From: Gentiana macrophylla
Lineage: Eukaryota > Streptophyta > Magnoliopsida > Gentianales > Gentianaceae
DNA length: 64,000 nucleotides
Direction: 5' to 3'
Assembly: GCA_026214975.1 (NCBI GenBank)
Contig: CM047808.1
Span: 59,856,583 to 59,920,582, forward strand
A program made the position numbers and the translations under genes. Under the pieces are notes generated by a model. The model ran no database searches, was not told the DNA's origin, and saw only the letters and a program-made list of their open reading frames with translations. How positions within the stretch are numbered: the stretch's first letter is position 1; each line of letters begins with the position of its first letter. Below, in pieces: positions 51,998 through 63,961 of the stretch.

Positions 51998-52876
51998 AGG
52001 ACTTTGCACAAACAAAAGAGATATACATATACAAGAATTAACAAGCAATTTGTGCACTCTATTTGAATTGTCATCATCTCTGAACTACAACAAGATCATA
52101 TCTAGTATTTCTTCAAGTGTTCAAAGTTACAAAGAATTTATCAAGGATTCAACACTTTGAAGAACCACAAACAAGATCAATTTATTGATTCTCAGCCCAA
52201 CTTTGATTCTATTTCAAAGGTTTAGACTGTGAAGCAAACCAGGAAGGTTTTGTCAAGGATAGTTGTGACAAGCAGTCGGGTAGACTGTGTTTGTGGTTGT
52301 AGCTGGTGAAGAGGCAATCCTACCCTCTAAGGACCAGTGGTTCAAGCATTGGAGAGCAGCAATTCTACCTGCTCTACAATTGTTTAGATAGTGAAGCTAG
52401 GGATTAGCCAAGGACTATTGTTTAGGACTTTTTGTAACAGTTCACCTCAAGAAGTTCTAGTGGAATTTTCCTCCGCACCACAGGGAAAGAGAGGACGTAC
52501 AGGATTACACCACCTGGAACCTCTATAACATCCGCCTCATTTACATTATGCATTTACTTATTTATTTAGTATTTACTTACATCATTGTGATACTTGATTG
52601 TTATACATCCCACAGTCACAACTGATATTCACTAGAATTCAGTTCACAACACTCAGTTTTCATAACAGAACGACAAGATCAATATAAAGGCTAAAATTAT
52701 ATCCGCTGCCGGTTGACTCAGTTTCAGCTTAAGTCAGTTTGATTTAATCTCAGCTTAGTCAGCTCAACTCCAAACAAGTTTTACCTGAATCCTAATCTGT
52801 TTAAAACTAGTTTTTGGTGACAAGTTTATTCACCCCCCCTCTAAACTTGTGTCAGCATTTCCAAGGGACCAACAAT

Positions 52877-52888
52877 TGGTATCGGAGC
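52877..52888 (+). promoter_or_regulatory. Copia 2 primer-binding site
   Basis: TGGTATCGGAGC starts three bases after the LTR end, one mismatch from the usual initiator-Met site and the same as in copia 1. Confidence 0.85.
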
Positions 52889-52991
52889 GAGTGTTTCTTT
52901 AACCAGATATCATTTTCTCATTATCCTCTAGTTGTTCTTATTTGAAAGCTAAATTTTAAATTAGTCTACAGTCAGTCTTCGCTCACTCACA

Positions 52992-54393
52992 ATGGATAAC
53001 AATCAATATGCAAGACAAATGCTTATGTGCAACATGGACAGATTTGACGAATATAAACGTCGTATGCAGGCATTCCTAGCAGCTACTCATGATGAAATGA
53101 TGGATGTACTCACTGATGGACCAATCCAGATCACCTACATGCAAACTGAAGGTGACAAACAAGTTCGAGTTCCAAAACCCAAATCTGAATGGACTAGTGA
53201 TGATCGCAAGCGAAACAATCTCAACAATGTTTCCATGGACTTTATCCTCAGAACCCTTGACAACAACATGTACTTAAAGGTGAAAGAATGCACAACCGCT
53301 AAAGAAATGTGGGACAAACTTCGATTAGTTTGTGAAGGAATGATTCAATCAAGGAAAATAAAATTTCCGTTGCAAAGCAAAAGTTTGAGAATTTCAAGAT
53401 GAAATCTGAGAAAACATTGATCAAATGGAGACAAGATTCAAAGTGCCATTATGGATGAACTAGATCTACTCAAGATTGAATACTCAAAGAAAGTCATCAA
53501 CACCTGAATATTGAAGGCATTGCCAGCCAATGTGGCCGGAAAATGAAGGTCACCGCTATGGAAGAATCCAGAGACTTGATGTAGAAGATTCATTCAAGAT
53601 CTTTTCGGATCTGAAAGCTTATGAATTCAAAGAAGATTTCACAACCCACAATTTGCAATAATCAAAGCTCTGGAAGAACCAAAGACCACAAAGACTTGCA
53701 AAGACATCAAATGAGATTCAAGAAAGCTCATCTAACAATATTCATGAATTGGATGAAATGGAAGAACAAATGGCTCTAATGATGAACATAATTCGAAGAA
53801 TGAAGAGTGGACATCCAGTCACTCAAAAGTTCATTAAAAGGACTCCTGAGAAAAGAAAAGATGATGAATACCTCTGTTTCAACTGCAAGAAACCAGACAC
53901 TATAAAGTCAATGTCCGAATCGATCAAGAAGACACCACCAAGGAGAGTTGGTAGAAGAGCACTTCTTGCTAGAGATGAATCAGATTATGAAGCCGGTACT
54001 GAAAGATTATCAGATGATACAGCTTTAATGGCACACATGGAAGATCCAAATGAGGTATGTGAATCAAACTCTAAATATTCCTCACTTCGATTTCCATGAT
54101 GAATGCATGTTCTTCGATTGACGACTCAACCCAAAAATCTAGAATTAGAAGAAACTCTTGATGAATTGATGAATCAGCTAGTAACCATACAAGCTGGTTA
54201 TGAATCAATCAAAGCTGAAAAAGAAAGTCTAATTCTTGAAGTTGAAAGATTGAAGTCTGAACTAAAAATGTTGAAACTGACTAAAACTGATAAAGGAAAG
54301 ATTCAAAGATCGCCTACTACATCGCAGACAAAGAATCGAATCGTTTGTTCAATCAAGTTCAATTACTGGATTCAAATCAGGAAAACCATATGA
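52992..54393 (+). pseudogene. gag: Copia 2 gag
   Basis: ATG 52992 opens with MDNNQYARQMLMCNMDRFDE and is readable to 53402, with AFLAATHDEMMDVLTDGP and LDNNMYLKVKECTTAKEMW (UBN2-type capsid). Frameshifts then spread it over several frames. 53749-54099 keeps the start of a zinc knuckle (YLCFNCKKP), but its His and last Cys are lost to an indel. 54103-54393 is a coiled coil (IKAEKESLILEVERLKSEL). It is equivalent to copia 1 gag (34379-32337). Confidence 0.9.
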
Positions 54394-55140
54394 AGACAAA
54401 ACTGGGTTAGGATTTGATACACAACAATCTTCAAAGAATGGAACTAGCAAATCCGCCGGGCTGAGTACCAAAACTGGTATTAAGTTTGTAGTTGAGCAAG
54501 TTCCATAAACTGAGAAAATTGCTGAACCAGTAAAGCCAGTATCACACAGGATAAATAAGTTTTCTAAGAAGACAACTGTATCTACCTACAAAACTAAATC
54601 AAATGGTAGACCAGCTGCATTCAATAGAAACAGACACGGCAAATCAACTGTCAGATCCACAAAAACTAATGAAGTCAGGAACCAGAAAAATTACAATCAA
54701 AACAAATCCAAGAATGTCAATCATTCAAAGATTCACACATTCAGGGGGAAAGGAAGGTTGTATCCCTCTGATGATGATTGGAATTTTACTGAATTTGTTA
54801 TTAAAACTAACAATGACAATCATTCCGGATCAAAACTTATCACAAGTTTCAGTCCAAAACTCAATGAGAGGACTAATCTCGCCTCAAAGATAAGTCACAA
54901 TACAAAGGTCAATATAGACCTCGATCTGAGAATGAATGATGGTTACCACTCCAGTTTAATAACAAAAATCAACATGGAAACAAATTACAATCGAAGATCT
55001 CGAGAAATCATATAAATAAGACACACCCAAACATATACGCTATGGGAGTGTGGCTTACATATATGAAAACAAGTGCAACAATATCCGAAGAATTCCAAAA
55101 GGATATATTCCCAATGTATCTTGACAATCGACCTCATGGA
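54394..55140 (+). pseudogene. gag: Copia 2 gag C-terminal basic region
   Basis: Degraded continuation with Lys-, Asn- and Arg-rich stretches in changing frames (54603-54893 and 54758-55015). YPSDDDWNF near 54760 aligns with LLSTDDDWNIPAP in copia 1 gag, which confirms homology. No intact frame. Confidence 0.7.
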
Positions 55141-56204
55141 CCCAAACGAGTTGGGTACCTAAAAATTTTAATTTTCATCATAGGATATATGGTACTTTGA
55201 CAAAGGGTTTCTCTAGACACATGACAAAGAGCAAATACTGATCTCGATAATTTCATTGAAAAGAATGGACCAAAAGTTAATTTTGGAAGTAAAGATAAAC
55301 CAGGTTACACCAGAGGTTTTGGCACCTTAATCAGAAATGGACTTACAATCAAGAATGTATCCTATGTAGAAGGACTACACTACAATCTACTCAAAGACAA
55401 GTCAATTTTCCGATATGGGATACAAAGTTACTTTTGATAAGGAATTCTGCGTTGTCATCAGCGAATCAGCTTATCAAGTTGTCCTAGCCGGAAGAAGGAA
55501 GGAAAACATGTATGTGGTAGATTGGACAACAGCCGTCGCTGAAACTTGTTTGCTTGTGCATACCAAATCAGAAATCAGTTGGCTATGGCACAAGAAACTG
55601 AGTCATCTCAACTTTGATGACATCAATACACTTGTTAAGAAGCAGCTAGTCATTGGACTACCAGAGATATCATATAAGAAGGACAGCTTATGTGATGCGT
55701 GTCAACAGGGAAAACAAACAAAGGCAAGTTTCAAGACTAAGTCTCAGCATTCAACAACCAGACATCTAGAATTGCTACATATGGACTTATTTGGACCTAT
55801 TACACCAATCAGTATCAGTGGAAAGAAGTATACATTGGTGGTAGTAGATGATTTTTCAAGATATACCTGGGTAATCTTTCTAACCAAGAAAAGTGAAACC
55901 AAGCAAAAACTCACAGAACTTCTTAAGAGACTTCAGAATCAGAAAGGAGTTTCAGTTGTAAAATAAGATCGATAAAGGAACCGAATTCCTCAACAAAGGT
56001 GATTATTGAATATTGTGAAGAAAATGGTGTTTTACACCAACTTGTCATACAGAACACCACAACAAAATGGTGTAAATTGAAAGAAGAAACAGAATGCTCA
56101 AAGAAGTTTGGAAGGACTATGATCCGTGAAGATAAACTACCTGAAGATATTGGGCGAAGCGATAAACACGACTTGTTACACTCGTAATGAGCTCTCATGA
56201 ACAA
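55141..56204 (+). pseudogene. pol: Copia 2 pol, protease and integrase core
   Basis: A protease remnant at about 55180 reads WYFDKG, so the catalytic Asp is kept but the following residue is not Ser/Thr, and a shift follows. 55415-55966 is open, with GAG-pre-integrase (WLWHKKLSHLNF, then CDACQQGK) and the integrase core (LELLHMDLFGPI, KYTLVVVDDFSRYTWV). It meets TAA near 55963. Beyond it only fragments remain, such as EYCEENGVLHQL and KWCKLKEETECSKK, where the catalytic Glu region should be. Confidence 0.9.
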
Positions 56205-56880
56205 AAGACATGAAAGACTCCTTATGAAATTTGGAATGGAAGAAAACCAAATGTTTCATACTTTCATGCGTTTGGAAGCAAATGTTTCATACACAATAAT
56301 GGAAAAGATCAACTTCATGTTTTTCAACCCAAAGCTGATGAAGGAATTTTCCTAGGATACTCAAGTGTCGAAGAAAGCATTCTGTGAGTATTGAATAAAA
56401 GGACACTCAAGCATGAAGAATCAATACATGTAGTATTTGATAAACCAAATTTTCCTGGTGAAACAACTGAAGACCGACCAGAACCACTTCCTCAGTCTCA
56501 GTTACCAATCACACCGAAACTGCTTTTGATTGATGTTGAAGACTACAAATTTCGAATGTTCGAGATCAAGATCAGCCTCAGTTTCCAACTACTCAACAAC
56601 TTGAACCACCTCAATCAGACTCAGTTGAACAAATTCAAGAACCAGTTTTTGAAGAATCAGTTGAACAAAATACAAATCAGCTGATACAAACTCACACACA
56701 TCAATGGATGAAAGATCATCCTGAAGAACAAGTCATTGGTGATACTCAAGCTGGAGTTCGAACAAGACATCAACTAGATGCGATGATAGCATGCTTTCTA
56801 TCTCAATCAGAACCTAATGAACTTGAAGAAGCCTTGAAATATCCAGACTGGATATTAGTTATGCAAGAAGAACTAAATGA
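56205..56880 (+). pseudogene. pol: Copia 2 pol, integrase C-terminus and linker
   Basis: The region keeps TPYEIWNGRKPNVSYFH-like residues near 56215-56270 and GIFLGYSS near 56340, in shifting frames. 56391-56684 is the acidic and then Asn/Leu-rich linker. 56708 onwards has HPEEQVIGDTQAGVRTRHQL, matching the copia 1 linker. Confidence 0.85.
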
Positions 56881-57747
56881 ATTTGAGAGAAATCAAGTAT
56901 GGGAACTGGTAGAGAAACCAGTTCATGTCAATATCATTGGAACCAAATGGGTTTTCAGAAATAAACTTGATGAAGATGGAAAAGTCATTAGAAACAAAGC
57001 CAGACTAGTAGCCAAAGGATACTCTCAAGCAGAAGGCATATATTTTGATGAAACTTAAGCACCAGTCGCAAGACTAGAAGAATCAGACTTTTTCTTGCTT
57101 TTGCAGCTCACAAGAAATTCAAAGTTTATCAGATGGATGTCAAAAGTGCGTTTCTAAATGGAATTCTTGAAGAAGAAGTGTATGTTCAACAACCACCTGG
57201 ATTTGAAATCAAGGATCAAGGCGATAAAGTTTTCGACTAAGGAAAGCTCTTTATGGACTTAAACAAGCACCAAGAGCTTGATACGAAACTCTGTCTCAAT
57301 TTTTAGTAGATAACGGATTTATCAAAGGAACAATCGACAAAACATTATTCAGGATGAAGAATGGAGAAGATACTCTACTTGTTCAAATTTATGTTGACGA
57401 TATCATCTTTGGATCAGAAAATGAACAGCTATGTGAGAAATTTGCAAGTTTGTTGAAAAACAAATTTCAAATGAGTATGATGGTTGAATTAAATTATTTC
57501 CTAGGATTGCAAGTTAAACAACTAGCTGATGGAATCTTCATTCATCAAACCAAATATACAAGAGAACTTATCAAAAAGTTTGGTATGGAGAAATCTACTG
57601 GAATTTCTACACCAATGGGAACGAACATCAGATTAGATGAAGATATAGAAGGTAAAGATGTTGATCAAACACTCTACTGAAGGATGATTAGAAGCTTACT
57701 CTATCTTACGTTAAAGTAGGCCGGACATATCTTTTCTTTGCCGGTGT
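56881..57747 (+). pseudogene. pol: Copia 2 pol, reverse transcriptase
   Basis: 56708-57058 ends in the first RT block ([30 protein letters not shown]). Indels near 57060-57340 break the palm. 57354-57680 contains LLVQIYVDDIIFGSENE (catalytic Y-V-D-D) and LGLQVKQLADGIFIHQTKY. Stops at 57056 and 57678 are visible. Confidence 0.92.
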
Positions 57748-58335
57748 TTGTGCAAGATTTCATCAAGACCAAAGGAAAGCCATCTCACGGTTGTGAAGAG
57801 AACTTTAAAATACCTAAAAGACACAGATGGAGTTGGTATTTGGTATTCGAAAGAAGGAGAATTCAAGCTAATTTCTTACTCAGACTCAGATTATGCTGGA
57901 TGCAAAGTGGACAGAAAAAGCACATCAGGCACATGTCAGTTATTAGGAAATAGACTTGTGTCATGGTTTAGCAAGAAGCAAAACTCAATCTCAACTTCAA
58001 CAGCAGAAGCTGAATATATAGCAGCTGGAAGTTGTTGTGCTCAAGTTTTATTGATCAGACAACAATTAAGAGACTATGGGATAGAAGAAGGAACAATTCC
58101 CATAATGTGTGACAACACAAGTGTAATTGCAATTACTGATAATCCAGTTTTACATTCAAGAACAAAGCACATTGATGTTCGTCACCACTTTATAAGAGAT
58201 CATGCAGAGAAAAAGGATATAACAGTTCTCTATGTACCTACTGAAGATCAGTTGGCAGACATCTTTACTAAGCCACTGCACAAAGAAAGATTTGCAAAAT
58301 TAAGAACTGAGTTGGGTATAATCAAAGTCAGTTAA
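57748..58335 (+). CDS. pol: Copia 2 pol, RNase H (open)
   Basis: 195 open codons that form the C-terminus of the polyprotein; the ATG at 57748 is not a natural start. Visible motifs: VKRTLKYLKDTDGVGIWYSK, SDSDYAGCKVDRKST, SISTSTAEAEYIAAGSCCAQ, MCDNTSVIAITDNPVLHSR and IDVRHHFIRDH, ending DIFTKPL and KVS. The catalytic acidic residues of this domain appear to be present. It is the only intact domain in copia 2. Confidence 0.92.
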   Translation: MCKISSRPKESHLTVVKRTLKYLKDTDGVGIWYSKEGEFKLISYSDSDYAGCKVDRKSTSGTCQLLGNRLVSWFSKKQNSISTSTAEAEYIAAGSCCAQVLLIRQQLRDYGIEEGTIPIMCDNTSVIAITDNPVLHSRTKHIDVRHHFIRDHAEKKDITVLYVPTEDQLADIFTKPLHKERFAKLRTELGIIKVS

Positions 58336-58780
58336 GCCAAAGATTCATCAAGGGGATTAATCTTTGTTATGTTGGGTACGCTCACTTAACAGATTAGTCA
58401 TTGACATCAACAATCTTAAACTGACAAATTGGAAGAATTTGACAAAACTGAACAAATTGATAGGGCCGAATTATTTATAAAACCCGACCTCAAAGATCGC
58501 TTTTCTTTTTATTCAAATTTGGTCAAAAGTTGATAAGATAGAATCAACATGATGTTATATCGCATTAAATTGCCACGATTATTTTAAATCGAGGACTTCG
58601 TGTGTACACCCCACGATTGTCAGAAAGCAGTACATGTATCGGTTATCAAAACCATCATGGAATTTGAGAAGTTGTACCATTCAACCGCCAGAATATCCCA
58701 CCTATTTATTTAATCTTTGTTCACTTTTTTTTTAAGAAAAACGGACTCTTTTCAAGTCTACCTTTCAAAATCAAATTTCT
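58336..58780 (+). other. Copia 2 spacer between pol and the env-position ORF
   Basis: Non-coding. It begins with the conserved post-pol block (58345-58410: CATCAAGGGGATTAATCTTTG, then ATGTTGGGT), also found in copia 1. TATA-like sequences occur at 58471-58483 (TTATTTATAAAAC) and 58701-58712 (CTATTTATTTAA), 80-310 bp before the next ORF. Confidence 0.65.
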
Positions 58781-61209
58781 TTGTGTTCACACTCAAACAT
58801 GGCCACCGCAATTGATTCGAAAGATAGACGATTAATCACAGAGCTAGATGAACTAACACTCGAAATGTATGAAGCTTTGTGTCAAAACACTCTATTAGCC
58901 AGCTGTATACGAGACAAAATTGAAAAGCAACCAGGATTGAACAACATTCTCGAAGTTCGCTTCAAAGAAAAACGAGATGTGGAAGGCATTTTGCAGTTTT
59001 GGCAAAATATGCGATTGATCAGGGACTCTTTGATTACTACAGTTCGTGGAGATCGCATTGTGTTCAATGAAAGAGTTATGAGTTCACTCTTTGGGTTCGC
59101 AAATACAACAAACTTTCAACAGAGTTAGCAACCTACCATTGGAGAAAGAAGCCTTTCTCAATGATTACTTCGTCTACGAACCAATCGTACACAGTGTTCA
59201 TGTCGACAAAATCAAGCCGAATTTGGACATCTCAGCAGATGGCTTAGCAAACACGTCATTGGAAAATCCAAAGGGATTAATATACTTTCAGAAGAAAATA
59301 TTTTGCTAATGAATATAATCTGGGACAACATAGAATTTAATTGGGCAGGTTATATTGTCAATCAATTCAAGAAGCAATATTTTGCTGAATTAGAAAGTAT
59401 GGCAAAAGCTCAAGCTGAAGGACAAGTAACTGATGGCAGATTCCGACTGAAGAAAACTCTTAGTGGAATCATTCAGTTTTATTTGGAAAGAATTAAGGAA
59501 GGAAAGCAAGCAAGAGAAACTGTGACATGAAAGGAAATCACATAAACAACTTTCCAACATGAAGCAAAGCAGTCAACTATGTCTCAGCAGCAAACTGAAC
59601 AAAGAGGGACCAAGCGAAAATCAGAATCCACATAAGAAAGATCAGTTGTAAGATGCTTGTACCCTGAAATCTCAAGTGAGATATCAACTACTGAGGGGGA
59701 ACAACAATTGACAACTAAAGATACTCAAGAGAATGTCATTGCTAACCTTACTTCTCAAACACAACAGCAGACAGTTCAACAAACGGCACCAGTCTTCGAA
59801 GCTAACAAAGTCATAAGGCTGATGAAAATGAAACTTCAACCTGAAGATTCTCATGATGCCAGTTTACAGACTGAAGAAAAATCACTCTTGGAGAAATTGG
59901 AAGTAAGAGATCTTTACTCTCTGTTTCCTATTAAGGAATTTCTTGACAACTGTTTCAAAAGGTTTACTGAGTTAGCAAACAGAAGAGAATCAGGCACATC
60001 ATCTAAAGACAGTTCCCAGAAAAAGGATGATGATGATCATGATAAGTCAAGAAAAGAAGCTGATGATACTACAGTTTTGCAAACAATCACTCAATCACAA
60101 CATCCGATGCGCAAAAAGCACTGTACCCACGGCAAGAAGCATTGTCAGTTGAAAAACAGACAACTGTCAATCAGCAAGCAGGTGATGAAATCAGACAACT
60201 GATGGTCATTGATACTCAGGACAAGGATCAAGTGGAAGCTACATATGATCCTTCTGATTTTCTATCTAAGGAATAATTGGCCAAAGTTCATGAAAACTTG
60301 AAAATAGTACTCAGTCTAAGAGATACACAGAATGGCCTTTTATCAAACATCTCTCGATATCTAGATTATAGAACTAGAACTGATATTTCGGTTCATGCAA
60401 GACTAGAGATGATTCACAAAGCAAGTTCAAGTTCTGCTTCAGAGATTGTCTTACTCAAACAACAACTTGAAGACTCAACCGCAGTAGATAGAGAAACTTA
60501 TGCTCAGGCTCATTGGCATATTAATCAGCATATCTACGGGTTAGAAGCTCAACTTAAGGATGTACTTGATTCTCAACGACAAATTTCAGAAGATCAAAAA
60601 GCAACCCATGCCCTGGTAGATCAGTTATATGATGCCAAAAAGGGGAAGTCAAGAAGAAAAAAGCTGAAATTACTCGGGGAAATGAAGCGACTTGAAGAAG
60701 AACTACAAAGATACAGATCAGATCCTAAATTTTTTAAGAAATAGTTAACTGAAGATCAACTTATTGCAAAATACAATCAACCTGAAGACAGAAGTGTTAC
60801 TCTTACAAAGGATCTGTGGACGCAGTTTATCAAAGACTACAATCCTATTAAAGCCAAGTACAAGGATAGAACATTTGAAGAATCCTTGAACTACTTTATG
60901 GCTGATATTTACTCAAAGCAAAAAATTGCACAACATAAGAAGAATCGAAGGATTGAAGATAAACTGAAGATCAAAGACAAGGTTGAACAAATGAAAACCG
61001 ATATAACAAAATTTGAAAAGTACTATCTGGAAGACTCAAGCTTACCCAAGCTAATTCAATGGAGAAGATGGAAAGAAAGTAGTCAAGTTGGTCGCAACAA
61101 GACCTTTTCAAAGGAAGACTCCAAACTTGAAGAAGATTTTCGTTTGTATGACAAGGCAAAAAGATATGACTTAGTTATGCAAAAAGCTAAGAAGAAGCTC
61201 AGTCTTTAA
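58781..61209 (+). pseudogene. Copia 2 env-position ORF
   Basis: Extra ORF of the SIRE/Maximus lineage. 58781-59128 (a likely start is ATG 58799, MATAIDSKD) has LNNILEVRFKEK and FWQNMRLIRDSL. A shift near 59100 leads to 59091-59309 and 59303-59530 (NIIWDNIEFNWAGYIVNQF, RFRLKKTLSGIIQFYLERI). 59657-60202 is Gln/Thr- and Asp-rich. 60277-60744 and 60886-61209 are predicted coiled coils (MIHKASSSSASEIVLLKQQL, RRKKLKLLGEMKRLEEEL), ending in KAKKKLSL. There is no signal peptide or membrane segment. About 800 residues if continuous; function unknown. Confidence 0.75.
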
Positions 61210-61315
61210 TCATAGATATTTGAACAAAATGCTTATATCCAGTTTTTGCTCATTCTATTGAGAACCAGTTTTCCAGTTTTACAGTGTTTCTTATAGTATT
61301 GATCTGTAAGCTTTT
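61210..61315 (+). other. Copia 2 3' UTR start, cut by copia 3
   Basis: T-rich sequence after the extra ORF. No polypurine tract is present before the copia 3 boundary at 61316, so copia 3 landed between the last ORF and the copia 2 3' LTR. The 5 bases at the boundary are CTTTT; the matching copy should lie right of the window. Confidence 0.7.
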
Positions 61316-63055
61316 TGTTGGTCCCTTGGAAAAGCTAACACAAGTTTAGGGGGGGGGTGAATAAACTTGTCACCAAAAACTAATCCTGAACTGGAAAAGT
61401 CCAAGGAACTAAGTTTCTCTGAAACTTAAACTGATCTTCAGTTTTGTTCCTTTCCTTCAACTTGTGCGGAGTTCGATTAGCTCAATCCGAATATAAGTTA
61501 TTACCGACTTATATTTAGTCTCGTTAATCGCGCAAATGATAAAATTAGCTTTTAGTGCAATAGATGTGTAAAAGAAAACTAGACCTTTCTATGTATCGCT
61601 TTTGTGCGATCTCGATGATCTCAGTGTATGTTGAGAGATAATGCAATAAATAAAACAAACACGAGATGCAAAAAGTAAATCAACACATAGTTTGTTTATG
61701 GAAGTTCCGGGTGGTGTAATCCCGCACTCTCCCCTTCTCTCGTGGGCGTAGGAGGTATCACTAGAATAATGAGATAACCGTTACAAAATCCTAGCACAAT
61801 GACAAATCTTCACGACACCCTAGTTTCACTTGTCTACACAAAATGAAGAAAGGTGAGATTGCTCCATTCATTTTGCACACTGATCTTTCGGAGGTGGAAT
61901 TGCTCCTTCACCAGCTCACCACTAACATTCACAATCCAGATCGCACTAATCTTCCAGTAGCAACACCGTATGAAGAAAGGTAGAATTGCTCTCTTCAAAC
62001 TGTCCACAGCCAACCCCTTTTTCACAAAGGTTAGGTTTAGAATTAATCGAGGATTAATTCAGTGAGCTGTCTGATTCTTCTGGATCTGACTTTGTAGCTA
62101 CAAGATGCCTTCTTTCCCCCTAGATGGGTTACTGAATCTTTCTTTGAAGTCTTCAAGGCAATTACGTTGGCTCCTTTTTACGGATATATATATGATCTCG
62201 ATTTTTATAGATCCGATTTGGATCTTTGAATGTATGCTTGTAAAGCTCTTTTTCTGATCCTCTCCTCTCTCTTTCTTGAGTGATTCTCTTGTGTATTTAT
62301 ACGGGTGATGTGACGGTTACTAGCTCTTGTAGCCGTTACACTTGTCATTTAGCCAACGTTCATATGTACGATCTTTGTCGTATTGATAGTTTAAATTCAA
62401 TCAAGGCCTTAACTCAGTTTTCTACTCATCTTCAAAACTGAGTACCTTGTTTACTTAATACCTGACTTTAATTGACTAAGTCAGAGTACACCATTCAGTT
62501 TCTTCTTTTCCATGTAGCTGATAATCTTTGTCCTTAAGATTATTCAGTTTTACATGATCTATAACTCAGTTTCAGGTCACCACAGACTTGCCTGAATCCT
62601 AATTTATATTCATGACTTAATCATCTTCTAACTTAGTTTGCCACCTCAGTTCTTCAATCCTCAACAACTGAGTCTGTGTCCCTCAGTTCTTGAGTCTTCT
62701 AGATGAGCCAACTGAGTCTGTGTCCCTCAGCGAACTTATCTTCTTCAGCTTTAACATAACCGAGTTTGAACCTCGCCTTCAAGTGCATATACGCTTTCTT
62801 GTTATAACTCGCTTTTCTTGTTATGATCAATCAAATTGTTACTTTAGTTCCTATTCTATTACAATGCTTGTCTGAAAAAACCTATACAAAGTTCAGACTC
62901 TAGATAGAACTTATATATTTATTTCTAGACCATTTCTTGCTTCTTCTTTTATTATGCACTATAACAGTTAGTTACGACTTCATCATCATGGGTTGTAAGT
63001 GATTTGTCTAATTTCGTGACAAATCATCATCAAAACATAAATAATATTTCCAACA
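61316..63055 (-). repeat. Copia 3 3' LTR
   Basis: 1740 bp. The minus-strand TATA box TATAAATA is at 62294-62301 (plus TATTTATA). Upstream of it in minus-strand terms (62415-62770) are many AACTGAG/CTCAGTT motifs in both orientations. It resembles the copia 2 5' LTR but is in inverted orientation. Confidence 0.9.
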
Positions 63056-63070
63056 ATTTCCCCTTTTTTG
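63056..63070 (-). promoter_or_regulatory. Copia 3 polypurine tract
   Basis: It reads CAAAAAAGGGGAAAT on the minus strand, next to the LTR, like the AAAAAGGGGGAAAT tract of copia 1. Confidence 0.85.
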
Positions 63071-63277
63071 ATGATGTATCATAACCCTCCCTAAAAGCAT
63101 TAATGAAAGAATAATGCAAGAAATCATAACAAAACGTCTTAAGATAGCAAAATAGAACAACCAAATATATCACAAGATTCAAAATAGAACAGACTGAGTT
63201 ACAAACTGTATTAGATTACATCTTTTCATATTCCAGTGCCATTAAATTTTCACCAGCAAATATACTCCTTTTTGTCT
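63071..63277 (-). other. Copia 3 3' UTR
   Basis: About 200 bp between the extra ORF and the polypurine tract. AT-rich, with no open frame of note. Confidence 0.6.
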
Positions 63278-63961
63278 CTAAAGATCTTCTTGTTTTCCCT
63301 TCTTCTTCTTCAGTTTCACCAACTCTAGGCTTGATTTCGGATATTCATTCAAAGATCTGTTTCCTTCTTCATTCTCTTGGTTTTTGAACTTGATCAGAAT
63401 TTCTTTGAGTTCTTCTTCCATCAATTTCTCTTCTTCTTCTGAGATAAGATTTTCCTTTTCCTCTTTTCTTTCTGATTTCTTTTCTGTTTCCCCCTTTGTT
63501 TGTGTCTTCTTATCTGTCAGTTTTTCAAGAGATTTGAAACAGATTACAAGCTTCTTCCTGATACTCAACACTGCTTTAACTGCGGTTTCCTCATCATCCA
63601 CAGTTCTTGTTTCTTTAAAATCTCATTCTGCAATCAGCTCTTCAAACAGACTATCAACTGCTTCTTCATAAAGTTGAGTAGATAGTAGATCAGCATCTAC
63701 TTGTCTGTCTTGATCTTCCATCAGCTGTCTGGCATAAGCCTCTTCAGTTTTAGCTGCATCCTCTCTTACAGCTTCATCACCTACATCTTCATCTTCCCCC
63801 TTGTTTGAAGATAAGCGAAAGCAATCTTCAAATAACTTACGTAGGGTGATGATATTTGAGTATTTGTTCAAACCTGAATAATGTATCCTTCCAATTATTT
63901 CATGCATGTTGAACAGTTTCTCCTGTAGATTCTGTATTAAACATTCAATGAAATCCTTCAA
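63278..63961 (-). pseudogene. Copia 3 env-position ORF, C-terminal end
   Basis: 63961-63623 and 63601-63278 together form a Glu/Lys-rich coiled-coil end, with DQDRQVDADLLSTQLYEEAV, then VLSIRKKLVICFKSLEKL and KERKEEKENLISEEEEKLME-like residues. A stop or shift between 63623 and 63601 separates the pieces. It corresponds to the end of the copia 1 and copia 2 extra ORFs; the N-terminal part is outside the window. Confidence 0.65.

Larger units (their letters stand above)
51166..52874 (+). repeat. Copia 2 5' LTR
   Basis: 1709 bp from TGTTGG to CCAACA. The TATA box CTATAAATAG is at 51988-51997. R/U5 ends with CAAGGGACCAACA. Its first 60 bases resemble the minus-strand start of the copia 3 LTR (63055 leftwards), placing the two in one family. 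Confidence 0.9.
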
